Shown here in pieces: positions 36,456-44,905 of a stretch of 64,000 bases of DNA (position 1 is the first letter of the stretch; every line of letters begins with the position of its first letter). Under the pieces are notes generated by a model, which searched no databases, was not told the DNA's origin, and saw only the letters and a list, made by a program, of their open reading frames with translations. Both the position numbers and the translations under genes were made by a program. Origin of the DNA: B1 sp964355075 (GTDB lineage: Bacteria; Bacteroidota; Bacteroidia; UKL13-3); contig CAYHCF010000014.1 of assembly GCA_964355075.1 (NCBI GenBank), positions 1-64,000 on the forward strand. The letters are read 5' to 3'.

Positions 36456-39002
36456 TTAAAATTGTTGTCCCAACAAAAAGTGAAAATTACCTCCGTTTAT
36501 TGCGTCAGGAGTGGGATGATATGGAGCCCGATCAATGCCCCAACCGTAATCCAATCCGATCATACCGAACATCGGCAAGAAAATTCTTACCCCCATCCCA
36601 TAAGATCTGTTTACATCAAAAGGATTGAAGTCTTTGCTATTTTGCCAGGCTCCGCCTGCTTCAGCAAAAATCAATGGAAATACCGTTGCCTGTGGATTCA
36701 ATGAAATGGGATACCGAAGTTCCATCGTGTACCGGTTATATATGATTGCTCCGGTTTGCATGTATCTTCCATTTAGTGTGCTCACCGTGTAAGGGGTTAA
36801 TGAATTATCCTGATAGCCTCTTAAAGCAATCAGCTCACGGCCGTCCATAATGAAGCCGGTCAAACCCGATCCACCGACCCAGAATCTTTCAAAAGGAGTA
36901 ATTCCTTTGCTTTGGTTGTAGGCGCCAACAAATCCAAAATTAACCCGGGTCATTAGAACCAAAGGCCTTTTACTTCCCGCTAGTTTATTGAACCAGGTGG
37001 CATCAAATTTCCATTTATAAAACTCAAGCCATTTTGTTTTTTCATGGGTGTCCACTTTGCTGTAGTCCTTGCCATCAAATATTGAGTAGGGAGGCGTGAG
37101 TTGAATTGAAATTGAGATATTTGAACCGTTTCGAGGAAAAATGGGTTGATCGGTTGAATTTCGCCCAAGCACAATTTTTAAATTCAGGTTATTTGAATTA
37201 CCGCTTGGAATGGATGCGTATAGTGAATTGCCATTGATATCAGCGGTATTATTATAATATTTATATTCCAATATGGATTGCAAAGTGAAAAAATCATCCG
37301 GCCAACGTAATCTCTTTCCCATTCCAACTGACATACTAGTGGTGTATAAAGCAGAAAGATAATCTCCTGCCCGTCCATTGGTTTGAATGGAATGGGATGC
37401 GCCGGTTGTAAGGGAATTTGGCCGATTACCTCCAAGCCAGGGCTCAGTAAAGGAGGCTGAATAAGACGAATAATAGCTGCCGTTGGTTTGTGCCCTGAGA
37501 GAAACTCTTTGTCCGTCGCCGGTAGGAACGGGAGACCAATTTTTGGCTTTCCCAGCTTTCCTTGCAGAAAAATTATTTAAGGTCAAACCTAAGGTTCCGA
37601 TGACAAAACCAGCACCCCAGCCACCGGAAAGTTCAATTTGGTCATTTGCCCGTTCGGATACTTTATATTCAATATCTACGGTACCGGTAACCGGGTTGGG
37701 AACAGGATTTACATTCAAATCTTCCGGGTTAAAATAGCCAATCTGGGATAGTTCTTGTAAGGAACGGGTAACGTCAGTTCGGCTGAAAAGCATACCGGGT
37801 TTAGTTCTAAGTTCTCTTAACACAACATGGTCACTGGTTTTTGAATTTCCTTTTACGGTAACATTGTTAATATAAGCTTGTTGCCCTTCAAAGATCCTTA
37901 TTTCCAAATCAATGGAGTCATTTTCTGCCAAAATCTCCACAGGTTCAATTCTGAAGAAAAGGTAGCCATCGTCCATATAAAGTGTGCTGATGTCCAATCC
38001 GTCCTGGCTCATATTTATTCTTTGATCCAATATGGACTGATCGTAAATATCGCCTCTTTTTATCCTTAAAATTCTATTCAGATCTTCGGTAGGGTATTTG
38101 GTATTTCCTATGAAAGAGATATTTCTGAAAAAGTACTTTTTACCTTCAAAAACATTGATCTGAATATTCACGCCTTTTTTATCACGCCAAATAGAATCAG
38201 AGACAATTTGTGCATCCCGGAAACCCATACTCAGGTATTTATCAATCAGCTTTTGTTTATCGCTGGTATAGCTTTCCTCAATGTATCTTGATTTTATGAA
38301 AAACCAGAATTTTTGTTTCGTGTCTTTCATTATCTTTCTTAAATCTTTAGCGGTAAGTGCCTGGTTTCCGGTAAAGATAATTTTCGATATTTTTATTTTT
38401 TCACCCCGATCAATGACGATGCGAATTTTGCTCGTGTTTTTTTTGATATCATCAGGTATTTGCTCAAACTTGGCCGAGGCGTCCAGAAAACCTTTTTCGG
38501 AATAATACTTATTAATTTCCCGATACGTACTGTTCAATACATTTTCGGTAATGATCTGACCTGAACGCAGGGTTATTTGTTCTTTCAAATCTTCGGCTTT
38601 CGCTTTTCTTAAACCTTTTATTGAAAAGGTAGACAAGCGCGGCTTTTCCTGTAAATAAATATCAAACCAGATTTTATCTTCCTCAATTTTCTTCACCGAT
38701 ACTTTTACATCTGTAAAAAGCTTCTGCTTCCAGAGGTTATTAATTGCTTTCGCGATATCATCAGAAGGGATTCTGATTTTTTGACCGATTTGTAAACCAC
38801 TTAATACAGCTAGAACGCTTTTATCGTAATATTCAGTTCCTATAATGTCGATACCGGCGATGATGTATTGTTTTGGGTTTGAATAATTTAAACCAAAATA
38901 AGTAGCAGGTGCATTTTTTACTGATAAGCTATCCTGAGCATTTACCGTTAAAAAGAAAAGAAATGGAGAAACCAGAATTAGAATTTTAAGAAATTTGCTC
39001 AT
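36456..39002 (-). CDS. bamA: Outer-membrane assembly factor BamA
   Basis: An 848-residue Omp85 protein, the core of the BAM complex that inserts beta-barrels in the outer membrane. After a signal peptide (about 1-22) come five POTRA domains (about 45-120, 121-203, 204-290, 291-375 and 376-450); each starts with a strand such as ISKIIFTGNQALT or INNVTVKGNSKT. The 16-strand barrel follows (~455-848), with the VRxF/Y-type motif GMGVRIFLPMFGMIGLDYG near the end and a terminal aromatic residue (GQQF). Its ATG overlaps the TAA of uppS by one base (TAATG), indicating translational coupling. Confidence 0.96.
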   Translation of the reverse strand: MSKFLKILILVSPFLFFLTVNAQDSLSVKNAPATYFGLNYSNPKQYIIAGIDIIGTEYYDKSVLAVLSGLQIGQKIRIPSDDIAKAINNLWKQKLFTDVKVSVKKIEEDKIWFDIYLQEKPRLSTFSIKGLRKAKAEDLKEQITLRSGQIITENVLNSTYREINKYYSEKGFLDASAKFEQIPDDIKKNTSKIRIVIDRGEKIKISKIIFTGNQALTAKDLRKIMKDTKQKFWFFIKSRYIEESYTSDKQKLIDKYLSMGFRDAQIVSDSIWRDKKGVNIQINVFEGKKYFFRNISFIGNTKYPTEDLNRILRIKRGDIYDQSILDQRINMSQDGLDISTLYMDDGYLFFRIEPVEILAENDSIDLEIRIFEGQQAYINNVTVKGNSKTSDHVVLRELRTKPGMLFSRTDVTRSLQELSQIGYFNPEDLNVNPVPNPVTGTVDIEYKVSERANDQIELSGGWGAGFVIGTLGLTLNNFSARKAGKAKNWSPVPTGDGQRVSLRAQTNGSYYSSYSASFTEPWLGGNRPNSLTTGASHSIQTNGRAGDYLSALYTTSMSVGMGKRLRWPDDFFTLQSILEYKYYNNTADINGNSLYASIPSGNSNNLNLKIVLGRNSTDQPIFPRNGSNISISIQLTPPYSIFDGKDYSKVDTHEKTKWLEFYKWKFDATWFNKLAGSKRPLVLMTRVNFGFVGAYNQSKGITPFERFWVGGSGLTGFIMDGRELIALRGYQDNSLTPYTVSTLNGRYMQTGAIIYNRYTMELRYPISLNPQATVFPLIFAEAGGAWQNSKDFNPFDVNRSYGMGVRIFLPMFGMIGLDYGWGIDRAPYHPTPDAINGGNFHFLLGQQF

Positions 39003-39748
39003 TATGCTATATTAATTTGTTCACTGGTTTTACCAAATCTGCGCTCCCGGTTTTGAAAATCTAAAATGGCCTGATACAAATCTTCTTTTTCAAAATCAGG
39101 CCATAATTTTTCCGAAAAATACAATTCACTATAAGCGATTTCCCATAGCAAAAAGTTACTTATTCTTTTTTCTCCACTGGTTCTTATCATTAATTCGGGG
39201 TGAGGCATCCCATTGGTTGACAAATATTTATCAACCAACTGGTCATTGATTTCATTCAATTTTACCTTTCCTGATTGGGTATCAGCGGCTATATTCTGAA
39301 TGGCCTGTACCAAATCCCATTTTGCGCTGTAACTCAGGGCCAGTACCAAATTCATTCGGGTATTGCCTTGGGTTTGGTTCATTGTTTCGCGGAGTTGCTT
39401 CTGACATTTCTCGGGTAAGTCATTAAAGTTTCCAATAAAAGAAAGGCGGATATTGTTCTTAATCAGGGTTGGAGCCTCTCTCCTCATCGTATCTACCAAA
39501 AGTTCCATTAATGCCCTCACCTCTAATTTAGGTCGATTCCAGTTTTCGGTTGAAAAGGCATATAAGGTTAAATATTTTACTCCAATTTCAGCACAGGCTT
39601 CCGTAATTATTTTGACCGTATTTACGCCATTTTTGTGTCCAAACATCCTGAATTTCCCTTTTCCTTTTGCCCAACGTCCATTCCCATCCATAATAATGGC
39701 AATGTGTTTAGGCATTTTGTCAGGGTCGATTTGTTCTCTCAAACTCAT
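39002..39748 (-). CDS. uppS: Isoprenyl transferase (undecaprenyl diphosphate synthase)
   Basis: A 248-residue cis-prenyltransferase that condenses isopentenyl diphosphate units to undecaprenyl diphosphate, the lipid carrier of peptidoglycan and glycan synthesis. The conserved block IAIIMDGNGRWAKG places the catalytic Asp at residue 21. Also seen are GHKNGVNTVK, LTLYAFSTENWNRP, and the C-terminal ELMIRTSGEKRISNFLLWEIAYSE split over the substrate site. It lies before bamA with a one-base overlap, which is the standard Bacteroidota arrangement of lipid-carrier supply with outer-membrane assembly. Confidence 0.97.
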   Translation of the reverse strand: MSLREQIDPDKMPKHIAIIMDGNGRWAKGKGKFRMFGHKNGVNTVKIITEACAEIGVKYLTLYAFSTENWNRPKLEVRALMELLVDTMRREAPTLIKNNIRLSFIGNFNDLPEKCQKQLRETMNQTQGNTRMNLVLALSYSAKWDLVQAIQNIAADTQSGKVKLNEINDQLVDKYLSTNGMPHPELMIRTSGEKRISNFLLWEIAYSELYFSEKLWPDFEKEDLYQAILDFQNRERRFGKTSEQINIA

Positions 39749-39790
39749 TCTTTTAACTAATTAGACAATAAATATATAGTTTGGGCGAAT

Positions 39791-40582
39791 TTAATAAAAT
39801 CTCTCACACTTTATCCGGGTATGAAGCCGCATCACCAACGAAATGGTGCAACTCATGTACCAATCATTATAATTTGGGTCTCCACGTTTATAACCATCCT
39901 TATTTTTGGGAACGCCATATTTTTCAATAGAACGGTCGGTAAGGGTTGCTGATACAAAACCTCCATTGGTATATCGCTTCTGTATATCGGGGTAAACGGT
40001 ACTCACATCATCTAAATAATCCGTAAAAGTTTTTCGGAATCCCAATTGACACTCCACTGCAAATTTTTTATTGAGCATATATTTCAAGCCAATTCCGAAT
40101 GGGATTGCCAACGAAAATTTGTTATACATCACACCTTCAGTTTGGTAATCTCTCAGATCGTAAGTTTTATCTTTTATTTTGGCCTGGGGATTAAATATAA
40201 AACCCGCTATTCCTAAATAAACATAAGACGTATATTTTTTGTCCAGAACATAGGGTCCGTATTTTAGGTAGTTAAACTCCAAAACAGTAGCCAGTTCTTT
40301 AATTCCACTGGTAAAACTGAGGTTTCGCTCACTGTTATAAGAAAAGTTCTTATCGGAACCTGAAACATAATATTGGTTAAATTCAGTTTTCCATGCCCAG
40401 GTATTATTCAGGTTTAAACGGATAAAGATCCCACCGGTTCCTTTTGTTTCTTTCAGTGCAACGATTGGAGCCAAATCTCCCCAATAATTACTTGCCCCGG
40501 CCTGTATTCCGAGCTCAAATTTTTGGGCACTCAACTCACAAATTCCAATTACATAAACCGCCAAAAAAAGAAATTTCTTCAT
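39791..40582 (-). CDS. DUF6089-type outer-membrane beta-barrel protein (second copy)
   Basis: A 263-residue exported protein with a signal peptide (to about residue 18, CELSAQ) and an all-beta pattern of alternating hydrophobic residues typical of an outer-membrane beta-barrel. Its N-terminal mature segment FELGIQAGASNYWGDL matches the family tagged DUF6089 that precedes uppS-bamA in many Bacteroidota. It is a paralogue of the preceding gene (see the shared G(A/M)SNY(W/L)GDL and TDYLDDVSTVY/TNYLDDVGG segments), which starts three bases upstream of it. Function is unknown; a barrel role in envelope assembly is inferred from context. Confidence 0.8.
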   Translation of the reverse strand: MKKFLFLAVYVIGICELSAQKFELGIQAGASNYWGDLAPIVALKETKGTGGIFIRLNLNNTWAWKTEFNQYYVSGSDKNFSYNSERNLSFTSGIKELATVLEFNYLKYGPYVLDKKYTSYVYLGIAGFIFNPQAKIKDKTYDLRDYQTEGVMYNKFSLAIPFGIGLKYMLNKKFAVECQLGFRKTFTDYLDDVSTVYPDIQKRYTNGGFVSATLTDRSIEKYGVPKNKDGYKRGDPNYNDWYMSCTISLVMRLHTRIKCERFY

Positions 40583-40585
40583 ACA

Positions 40586-41539
40586 TTAGAAGGTAGGACA
40601 ACCTTGTCCTTTGAACCTGATTATGTAAGAGACTGTGATACCAGCCATAAAATACATATCGGTCTTATTAAAATGGCGATCACTTCGCTTCGCATCTTCA
40701 ATAAACAGGTCTTCATTAGTGACATTTGAAGGATCAGGATTTTTATAAAAAGGTATATTTAAAGGATTAGCAATATTTACATCGGAAGTTGGGTCTAATT
40801 CCCAGGATCGGTCAGATAATAATAATCCGGTTCTGCCGGTTGCACCATTTATTACTACTTTACTACCAAACCTACCCCCCACATCATCAAGATAATTGGT
40901 ATTGGTAAGCCTTACACCGGCTTCAATTCCAATAAATAAATCATTTCCAACTTTCTGCCTGAACCCGATACCAAGAGGAATACAAATGTTGGTAAGGTTA
41001 TATTTTTTTACATCGTTATAGGTAGTTGAGCCCTGTCCTTCGGTTGCTAATGGTTGAAGCTCAATGGTTTTGCCAAGAAAATGAGTTTTAGGATTAAAAT
41101 TAAAAACACCCAAACCCAAGAAAGCATAAGGAATAAAAGGTCGTCTTTGGTAACCAACCAGATCGTTAGGTAATAAATTTAATTCAGCCTGAACCGAAAA
41201 CTCGAATATATCGCTGTAAAAATTCAGGTTACGGTATTTGTTAAATTCAATACCCGGTATATCCCGATAGGTTCTGGTTGTTGATGCAAAGGTTTTATCA
41301 TCACCCGAAACGCGTCCATAAGCAAAAAACCCTTTTACGGCAACTTTTGGGTTTACATTATACCTTCCGTATAAAGCGGCAGAAAAATGTGTTTCTTTCA
41401 TTACAACGGTTTCATTGCTCAAATCTCCAAGGTAATTGGAAGCACCCAGCATAACACCAATTTCCACACGTTGTCCTTTTACAACCGTAATTGCAAGCAG
41501 AAACAAGGATATAAAAATGTATTTCTTAAATTGAAGCAT
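40586..41539 (-). CDS. DUF6089-type outer-membrane beta-barrel protein (first copy)
   Basis: A 317-residue protein if the ATG at 41539 is used; this gives a compact signal peptide (MLQFKKYIFISLFLLAITVV, cleavage near KGQ). A longer frame starting at 41581 adds 14 residues that spoil it. The mature part opens VEIGVMLGASNYLGDLSN and is rich in alternating strands, including YAFLGLGVFNFNPKT and RQKVGNDLFIGIEAGVRLTN, as in an outer-membrane barrel. It is a paralogue of the gene three bases downstream. Gene order dgkA-DUF6089-DUF6089-uppS-bamA points to an envelope role. Confidence 0.8.
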   Translation of the reverse strand: MLQFKKYIFISLFLLAITVVKGQRVEIGVMLGASNYLGDLSNETVVMKETHFSAALYGRYNVNPKVAVKGFFAYGRVSGDDKTFASTTRTYRDIPGIEFNKYRNLNFYSDIFEFSVQAELNLLPNDLVGYQRRPFIPYAFLGLGVFNFNPKTHFLGKTIELQPLATEGQGSTTYNDVKKYNLTNICIPLGIGFRQKVGNDLFIGIEAGVRLTNTNYLDDVGGRFGSKVVINGATGRTGLLLSDRSWELDPTSDVNIANPLNIPFYKNPDPSNVTNEDLFIEDAKRSDRHFNKTDMYFMAGITVSYIIRFKGQGCPTF

Positions 41540-41583
41540 AAAGGCAAAAATAGGTAAAAACCTTAAACTACAAACAAACAACG

Positions 41584-41964
41584 TTAAGGAATCAAAAAAT
41601 AATACAATTTAGGGCCAAAAACCAGGATTCCAACCAGAAAAGACAGGATTGAAAAAACCAGAACGGCTGCTGCCGCAAAATCTTTGGCTAATCCAGCCAG
41701 TTTATGTTGCCCGGGTGAAACCAGGTTTACAATATGTTCGAGGGCAGAATTGAAAAGTTCGGCAGCAATTACCAGGGCAATACAAACCAAAATTAAAGAC
41801 CATTCTATGGTATTTAGTTTGAGAATAAAGCCCAAAAAAACTGCCATAACTGCCGATATCAGGTGAATCCTCAAATTGTGTTCATTTCTTACAGCCTTTT
41901 TAATACCTCGAAAAGCGTAGGTAAATGATTTCAATCTTTCCTTAAATAAAAATGGTTTTTCCAT
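41584..41964 (-). CDS. dgkA: Diacylglycerol/undecaprenol kinase family protein
   Basis: A 126-residue small membrane kinase when started at ATG 41964, which lies two bases past the nadK stop; a longer frame begins inside nadK. It has three hydrophobic helices and the family motifs EHNLRIHL, ELFNSALEHIVNLV (acidic active-site helix) and AKDFAAAAVLV. DgkA-type enzymes phosphorylate diacylglycerol or, in many Gram-positive and Bacteroidota members, undecaprenol. The nearby uppS makes an undecaprenol role attractive, but the substrate cannot be read from sequence. Confidence 0.88.
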   Translation of the reverse strand: MEKPFLFKERLKSFTYAFRGIKKAVRNEHNLRIHLISAVMAVFLGFILKLNTIEWSLILVCIALVIAAELFNSALEHIVNLVSPGQHKLAGLAKDFAAAAVLVFSILSFLVGILVFGPKLYYFLIP

Positions 41965-41966
41965 TT

Positions 41967-42860
41967 TCAGGTTCTGAAGTTCCTGTTGTCGTATCCCCAC
42001 ATTAATTTTTCACGAAGGGTTTTTAAATAATTTTCATTATCCAGTCTGATCAGGCACAGGCAAAAATCCGCCTTTTTTATAGCCAATTGTGTTTTATTGG
42101 AGATGCTTTCTGACCGTGAGTCGAGCGTAATCAAAAAACTGCTTCCTCTTCCTTCAATCTCGAACGAGATTACATTTTGATCAGAAATAATAATCGGCCG
42201 TACATTTAAATTATGAGGTGCTATGGGTGTTATTACAAAACTTTGGGATGCCGGGTAGAGAATAGGTCCTCCACAACTTAAATTATATCCGGTTGATCCG
42301 GTCGGGGATGAAATAATCAAACCATCACTCCAATATGAATTTAAAAATTCGCCATTAATGTAGGTGTGAATGGTAATCATACTGGAGCTATCCTTTTTAT
42401 GAATAACAAAATCATTCAAAGCGTACTTGAGTCCTCTAAACATTTCTTTATCCGATTCAAGCTCCAGCACGGTTCGTTTATCAATTGAAAAGTGTCCTTT
42501 TTCTAATTCATCTAAAAGCATGCTTCCTTCCTTTGCCGGAACACCGGCCAAAAAACCAAGACGGCCTGTATTTATGCCTACAACAGGTATTTCAGCTTTT
42601 CCAATAAATTCCAGGGAATTTAATATCGTACCATCTCCTCCGATACTGACCAGGTAGTCAATTTCATGTTTTGCAAAATCAACAGCATTCGTAAAGGTTG
42701 TTTTTTCTGAAGAGAAATGGATGCCTTTTTTTATGCAATCTTCCAGGTATTTATGATAAATGATAAATTCAACCCCTTTGTTTTCAAGGGCGTTAAAAAA
42801 CTGCTGAATCTCAGCAAAACGGTCATCCTTAAAATAGAGTCCAAATATTGCCAAACGCAT
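41967..42860 (-). CDS. nadK: NAD kinase
   Basis: A 297-residue ATP-NAD kinase, the sole source of NADP. The catalytic motif GGDGT is at residues 74-78 (Asp76). It is followed by INTGRLGFLAG and, further on, the SPTGSTGYNLSCGGPIL segment that binds NAD. Length is normal. It begins two bases after the CBS protein gene stop and is followed directly by dgkA, so it is part of a tightly packed operon. Confidence 0.95.
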   Translation of the reverse strand: MRLAIFGLYFKDDRFAEIQQFFNALENKGVEFIIYHKYLEDCIKKGIHFSSEKTTFTNAVDFAKHEIDYLVSIGGDGTILNSLEFIGKAEIPVVGINTGRLGFLAGVPAKEGSMLLDELEKGHFSIDKRTVLELESDKEMFRGLKYALNDFVIHKKDSSSMITIHTYINGEFLNSYWSDGLIISSPTGSTGYNLSCGGPILYPASQSFVITPIAPHNLNVRPIIISDQNVISFEIEGRGSSFLITLDSRSESISNKTQLAIKKADFCLCLIRLDNENYLKTLREKLMWGYDNRNFRT

Positions 42861-42862
42861 AA

Positions 42863-43525
42863 TCAGGTATTTAAATACTTAATGAGCCATTGAAATCTAT
42901 CTTCTAATGACTGATTGGAATCGCTAACAGAATTAGTATAAATTACTTTATAACCAAAACGCTCAAAGCTGGAAATCACATATGAAAGATGTTGTTTATT
43001 CATCTTTAAAGAAACATGTAAGGTATTGTTTTCATCTTTTAATGATGTTACCATTAAATGGATAATTTTGGCTTCATTACTTTCACAAATTCTTGCAATT
43101 TCGGCAATTGAATAATGGATGGCTTGAATTTCAAGCACCAAAATTGAACCTTCCTGAATCAATGAAGAATTTGCAAATGAATTTAATGCAATATCCTGCG
43201 AGGAAATAACGCCTTTAAAAATGCCCTCACTACTAACCACTGCAAGGGTGCTAAAATTGTTCAGGACTAATCTTTGCCAAATTTCAAATAAATGCATATG
43301 CTCCGGAACACAATATTTTTCTACATCTATCAGCATAAGTTCTTCTACTCTTTTCCCTTCATTTTCAAGCAGAATTTTTTCATTTACAAAACCTAAAACC
43401 TTCAGGTTCTCTACCACCGGCAATTGTTTTACCATCCAATCACTAAGAAGCATCAGAGCCGATTCGGTATCATCTGATTTTTTTAGCGAGAATATTTCAC
43501 TGGATATAAATTGTGCCGCAAACAT
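42863..43525 (-). CDS. CBS-domain protein with C-terminal ACT-like region
   Basis: A 220-residue cytoplasmic protein. Residues ~5-120 form a pair of CBS motifs (Bateman module; DWMVKQLPVVENLKVLGFV and FSTLAVVSSEGIFKGVISSQDI), which usually bind adenine nucleotides. Residues ~125-195 look like an ACT-type beta-alpha-beta unit (GSILVLEIQAIHYSIAEIARI). No catalytic domain is attached. It lies directly before nadK, which it neighbours in many Bacteroidota, so it may sense nucleotide or redox state for this cluster. That role is inferred. Confidence 0.8.
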   Translation of the reverse strand: MFAAQFISSEIFSLKKSDDTESALMLLSDWMVKQLPVVENLKVLGFVNEKILLENEGKRVEELMLIDVEKYCVPEHMHLFEIWQRLVLNNFSTLAVVSSEGIFKGVISSQDIALNSFANSSLIQEGSILVLEIQAIHYSIAEIARICESNEAKIIHLMVTSLKDENNTLHVSLKMNKQHLSYVISSFERFGYKVIYTNSVSDSNQSLEDRFQWLIKYLNT

Positions 43526-43528
43526 GAT

Positions 43529-44293
43529 CTAGGGTTTAATATGTTTTTGATAAAACGCATCGGCAATCGCATTAAATTCAACAGGTCTTTCCATCATTGG
43601 GGCATGACCACATTTATCAATAAAATGTTTCTCCGAATTAGGGAAAAGCTGATGAAATTCTTCGCAAACTTCGGGTGGAGTGATGGTATCCTGAATACCC
43701 CATACCAAACATACCGGCATGTCAAAATTCGGAATGTCCTTTCTCATATTATGCCGTATTGCCGATTTGGCCATCGTAAGAATACGCAGGAGTTTTCCTT
43801 TGTCCTGGATCGTATCATATACTTCTTCAACTAATTCATCCGTAGTAACTTCCGGATCATAAAAAGTTAAACTGATCCTTTCTTTCAAATAGGATTTATC
43901 ACCTTTTCTGGGGTATGATGCACCAAATGCATTTTCGTATAAACCAGAACTTCCGGTTAGTAAAAGGGTATTTACCTTTGATTGAAATTTTTTGATATAT
44001 ACCAATGCAACGTGCCCTCCTAATGAATTGCCAATTAAATTAACCTTTTCAAATTTTTTGTATTCAATAAAGTCGTCAATAAAGTTGGCCAATCCTTCAA
44101 CACTTAATTTTAGAATATTCATTTCAAAGATAGGCATTATTGGAATTACAACCCTGTAGTTTTTACTGAAATGATGCAAAACATCTTTCCAATTACTTAA
44201 GGCACCAAAAAGCCCATGCAGAAGAAGTAATACCTCACCTTCTCCTTCATCGATATAATTAAACTTATCCTCTTTTTTTATCTGGTATTCCAT
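43529..44293 (-). CDS. Alpha/beta-fold hydrolase
   Basis: A 254-residue alpha/beta hydrolase starting at ATG 44293; the longer frame opens with TTG and overlaps a promoter. It has the oxyanion motif LLLLHGLFG (22-30) and nucleophile Ser90 in GNSLGGHVAL, with likely acid in CLVWGIQDTITPPEV and catalytic His in KCGHAPMMERP near the C-terminus. It is a soluble enzyme without signal peptide. The substrate is unknown; esterase or thioesterase activity is plausible. It is the first gene after its own promoter, followed four bases later by the CBS gene. Confidence 0.88.
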   Translation of the reverse strand: MEYQIKKEDKFNYIDEGEGEVLLLLHGLFGALSNWKDVLHHFSKNYRVVIPIMPIFEMNILKLSVEGLANFIDDFIEYKKFEKVNLIGNSLGGHVALVYIKKFQSKVNTLLLTGSSGLYENAFGASYPRKGDKSYLKERISLTFYDPEVTTDELVEEVYDTIQDKGKLLRILTMAKSAIRHNMRKDIPNFDMPVCLVWGIQDTITPPEVCEEFHQLFPNSEKHFIDKCGHAPMMERPVEFNAIADAFYQKHIKP

Positions 44294-44311
44294 TAAACAA
44301 TTTTTCAAAGT

Positions 44312-44340
44312 CAAATATATGGAAAATTAGCAATGAGCAA
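44312..44340 (-). promoter_or_regulatory. Promoter at the start of the envelope cluster
   Basis: On the minus strand TTG, 18 bases, then TATATTTG (44319-44312) lies 18 bases before the hydrolase ATG, overlapping the end of pabA. It could drive the long hydrolase-to-ompH run. Confidence 0.45.
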
Positions 44341-44905
44341 TTTTTTTTGCCCGAATAATGAAATTTTCCATTATTTTCAATCCGAATTGGGTTTGACAAC
44401 TTTCCGGATGAAACTGCAAACCCCATACAGGCAGGGTTTTATGAGCAAATCCCATTATTTCGTCTTCGCTCCAACAAATTTCAACTAAATCAAGCGGTAA
44501 ATTTTTAAGAATCAGGGAATGATACCGGGTTCCGAAAAATTTCTCCGGAACGCCGTTAAACAGGATATTATGGTTGTGTTCAATCAGGTCGACTTTTCCA
44601 TGACGAGGCAAACGTGCTTTGCTTAAAACCGCGCCGAAATGTACACCTAATGCCTGATGTCCAAGGCAAATACCCAATATCGGTTTATGGGCAACCATTT
44701 TTTCAATAACCAGGTTTAATTTACCCGCATCAATAGGTTTTTTCGGACCCGGAGAAATAACCAAAGCATCAAATTGCAAAAGATCGGACTGATCCAAAAT
44801 CGCTTCATCATTTCTTATTACTGTACAATCAACACCACATTGCCCGATATAATCCTTAAGCATATAAGTGAATGAATCGTAATTATCGAGCAATAGGATT
44901 TTCAT
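44327..44905 (-). CDS. pabA: Glutamine amidotransferase of anthranilate / aminodeoxychorismate synthase
   Basis: A 192-residue class-I glutamine amidotransferase (TrpG/PabA type) that supplies ammonia to chorismate for tryptophan or folate. The triad is Cys80 in LGICLGHQALG, His166 and Glu168 in LQFHPESCQ; the oxyanion motif SPGPKKP is at ~51-57. The partner synthase (TrpE/PabB) is not in the window, so it stands alone and may serve both pathways. The gene overlaps the preceding GT9 gene by four bases (ATGA). The symbol could also be trpG. Confidence 0.88.
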   Translation of the reverse strand: MKILLLDNYDSFTYMLKDYIGQCGVDCTVIRNDEAILDQSDLLQFDALVISPGPKKPIDAGKLNLVIEKMVAHKPILGICLGHQALGVHFGAVLSKARLPRHGKVDLIEHNHNILFNGVPEKFFGTRYHSLILKNLPLDLVEICWSEDEIMGFAHKTLPVWGLQFHPESCQTQFGLKIMENFIIRAKKIAHC

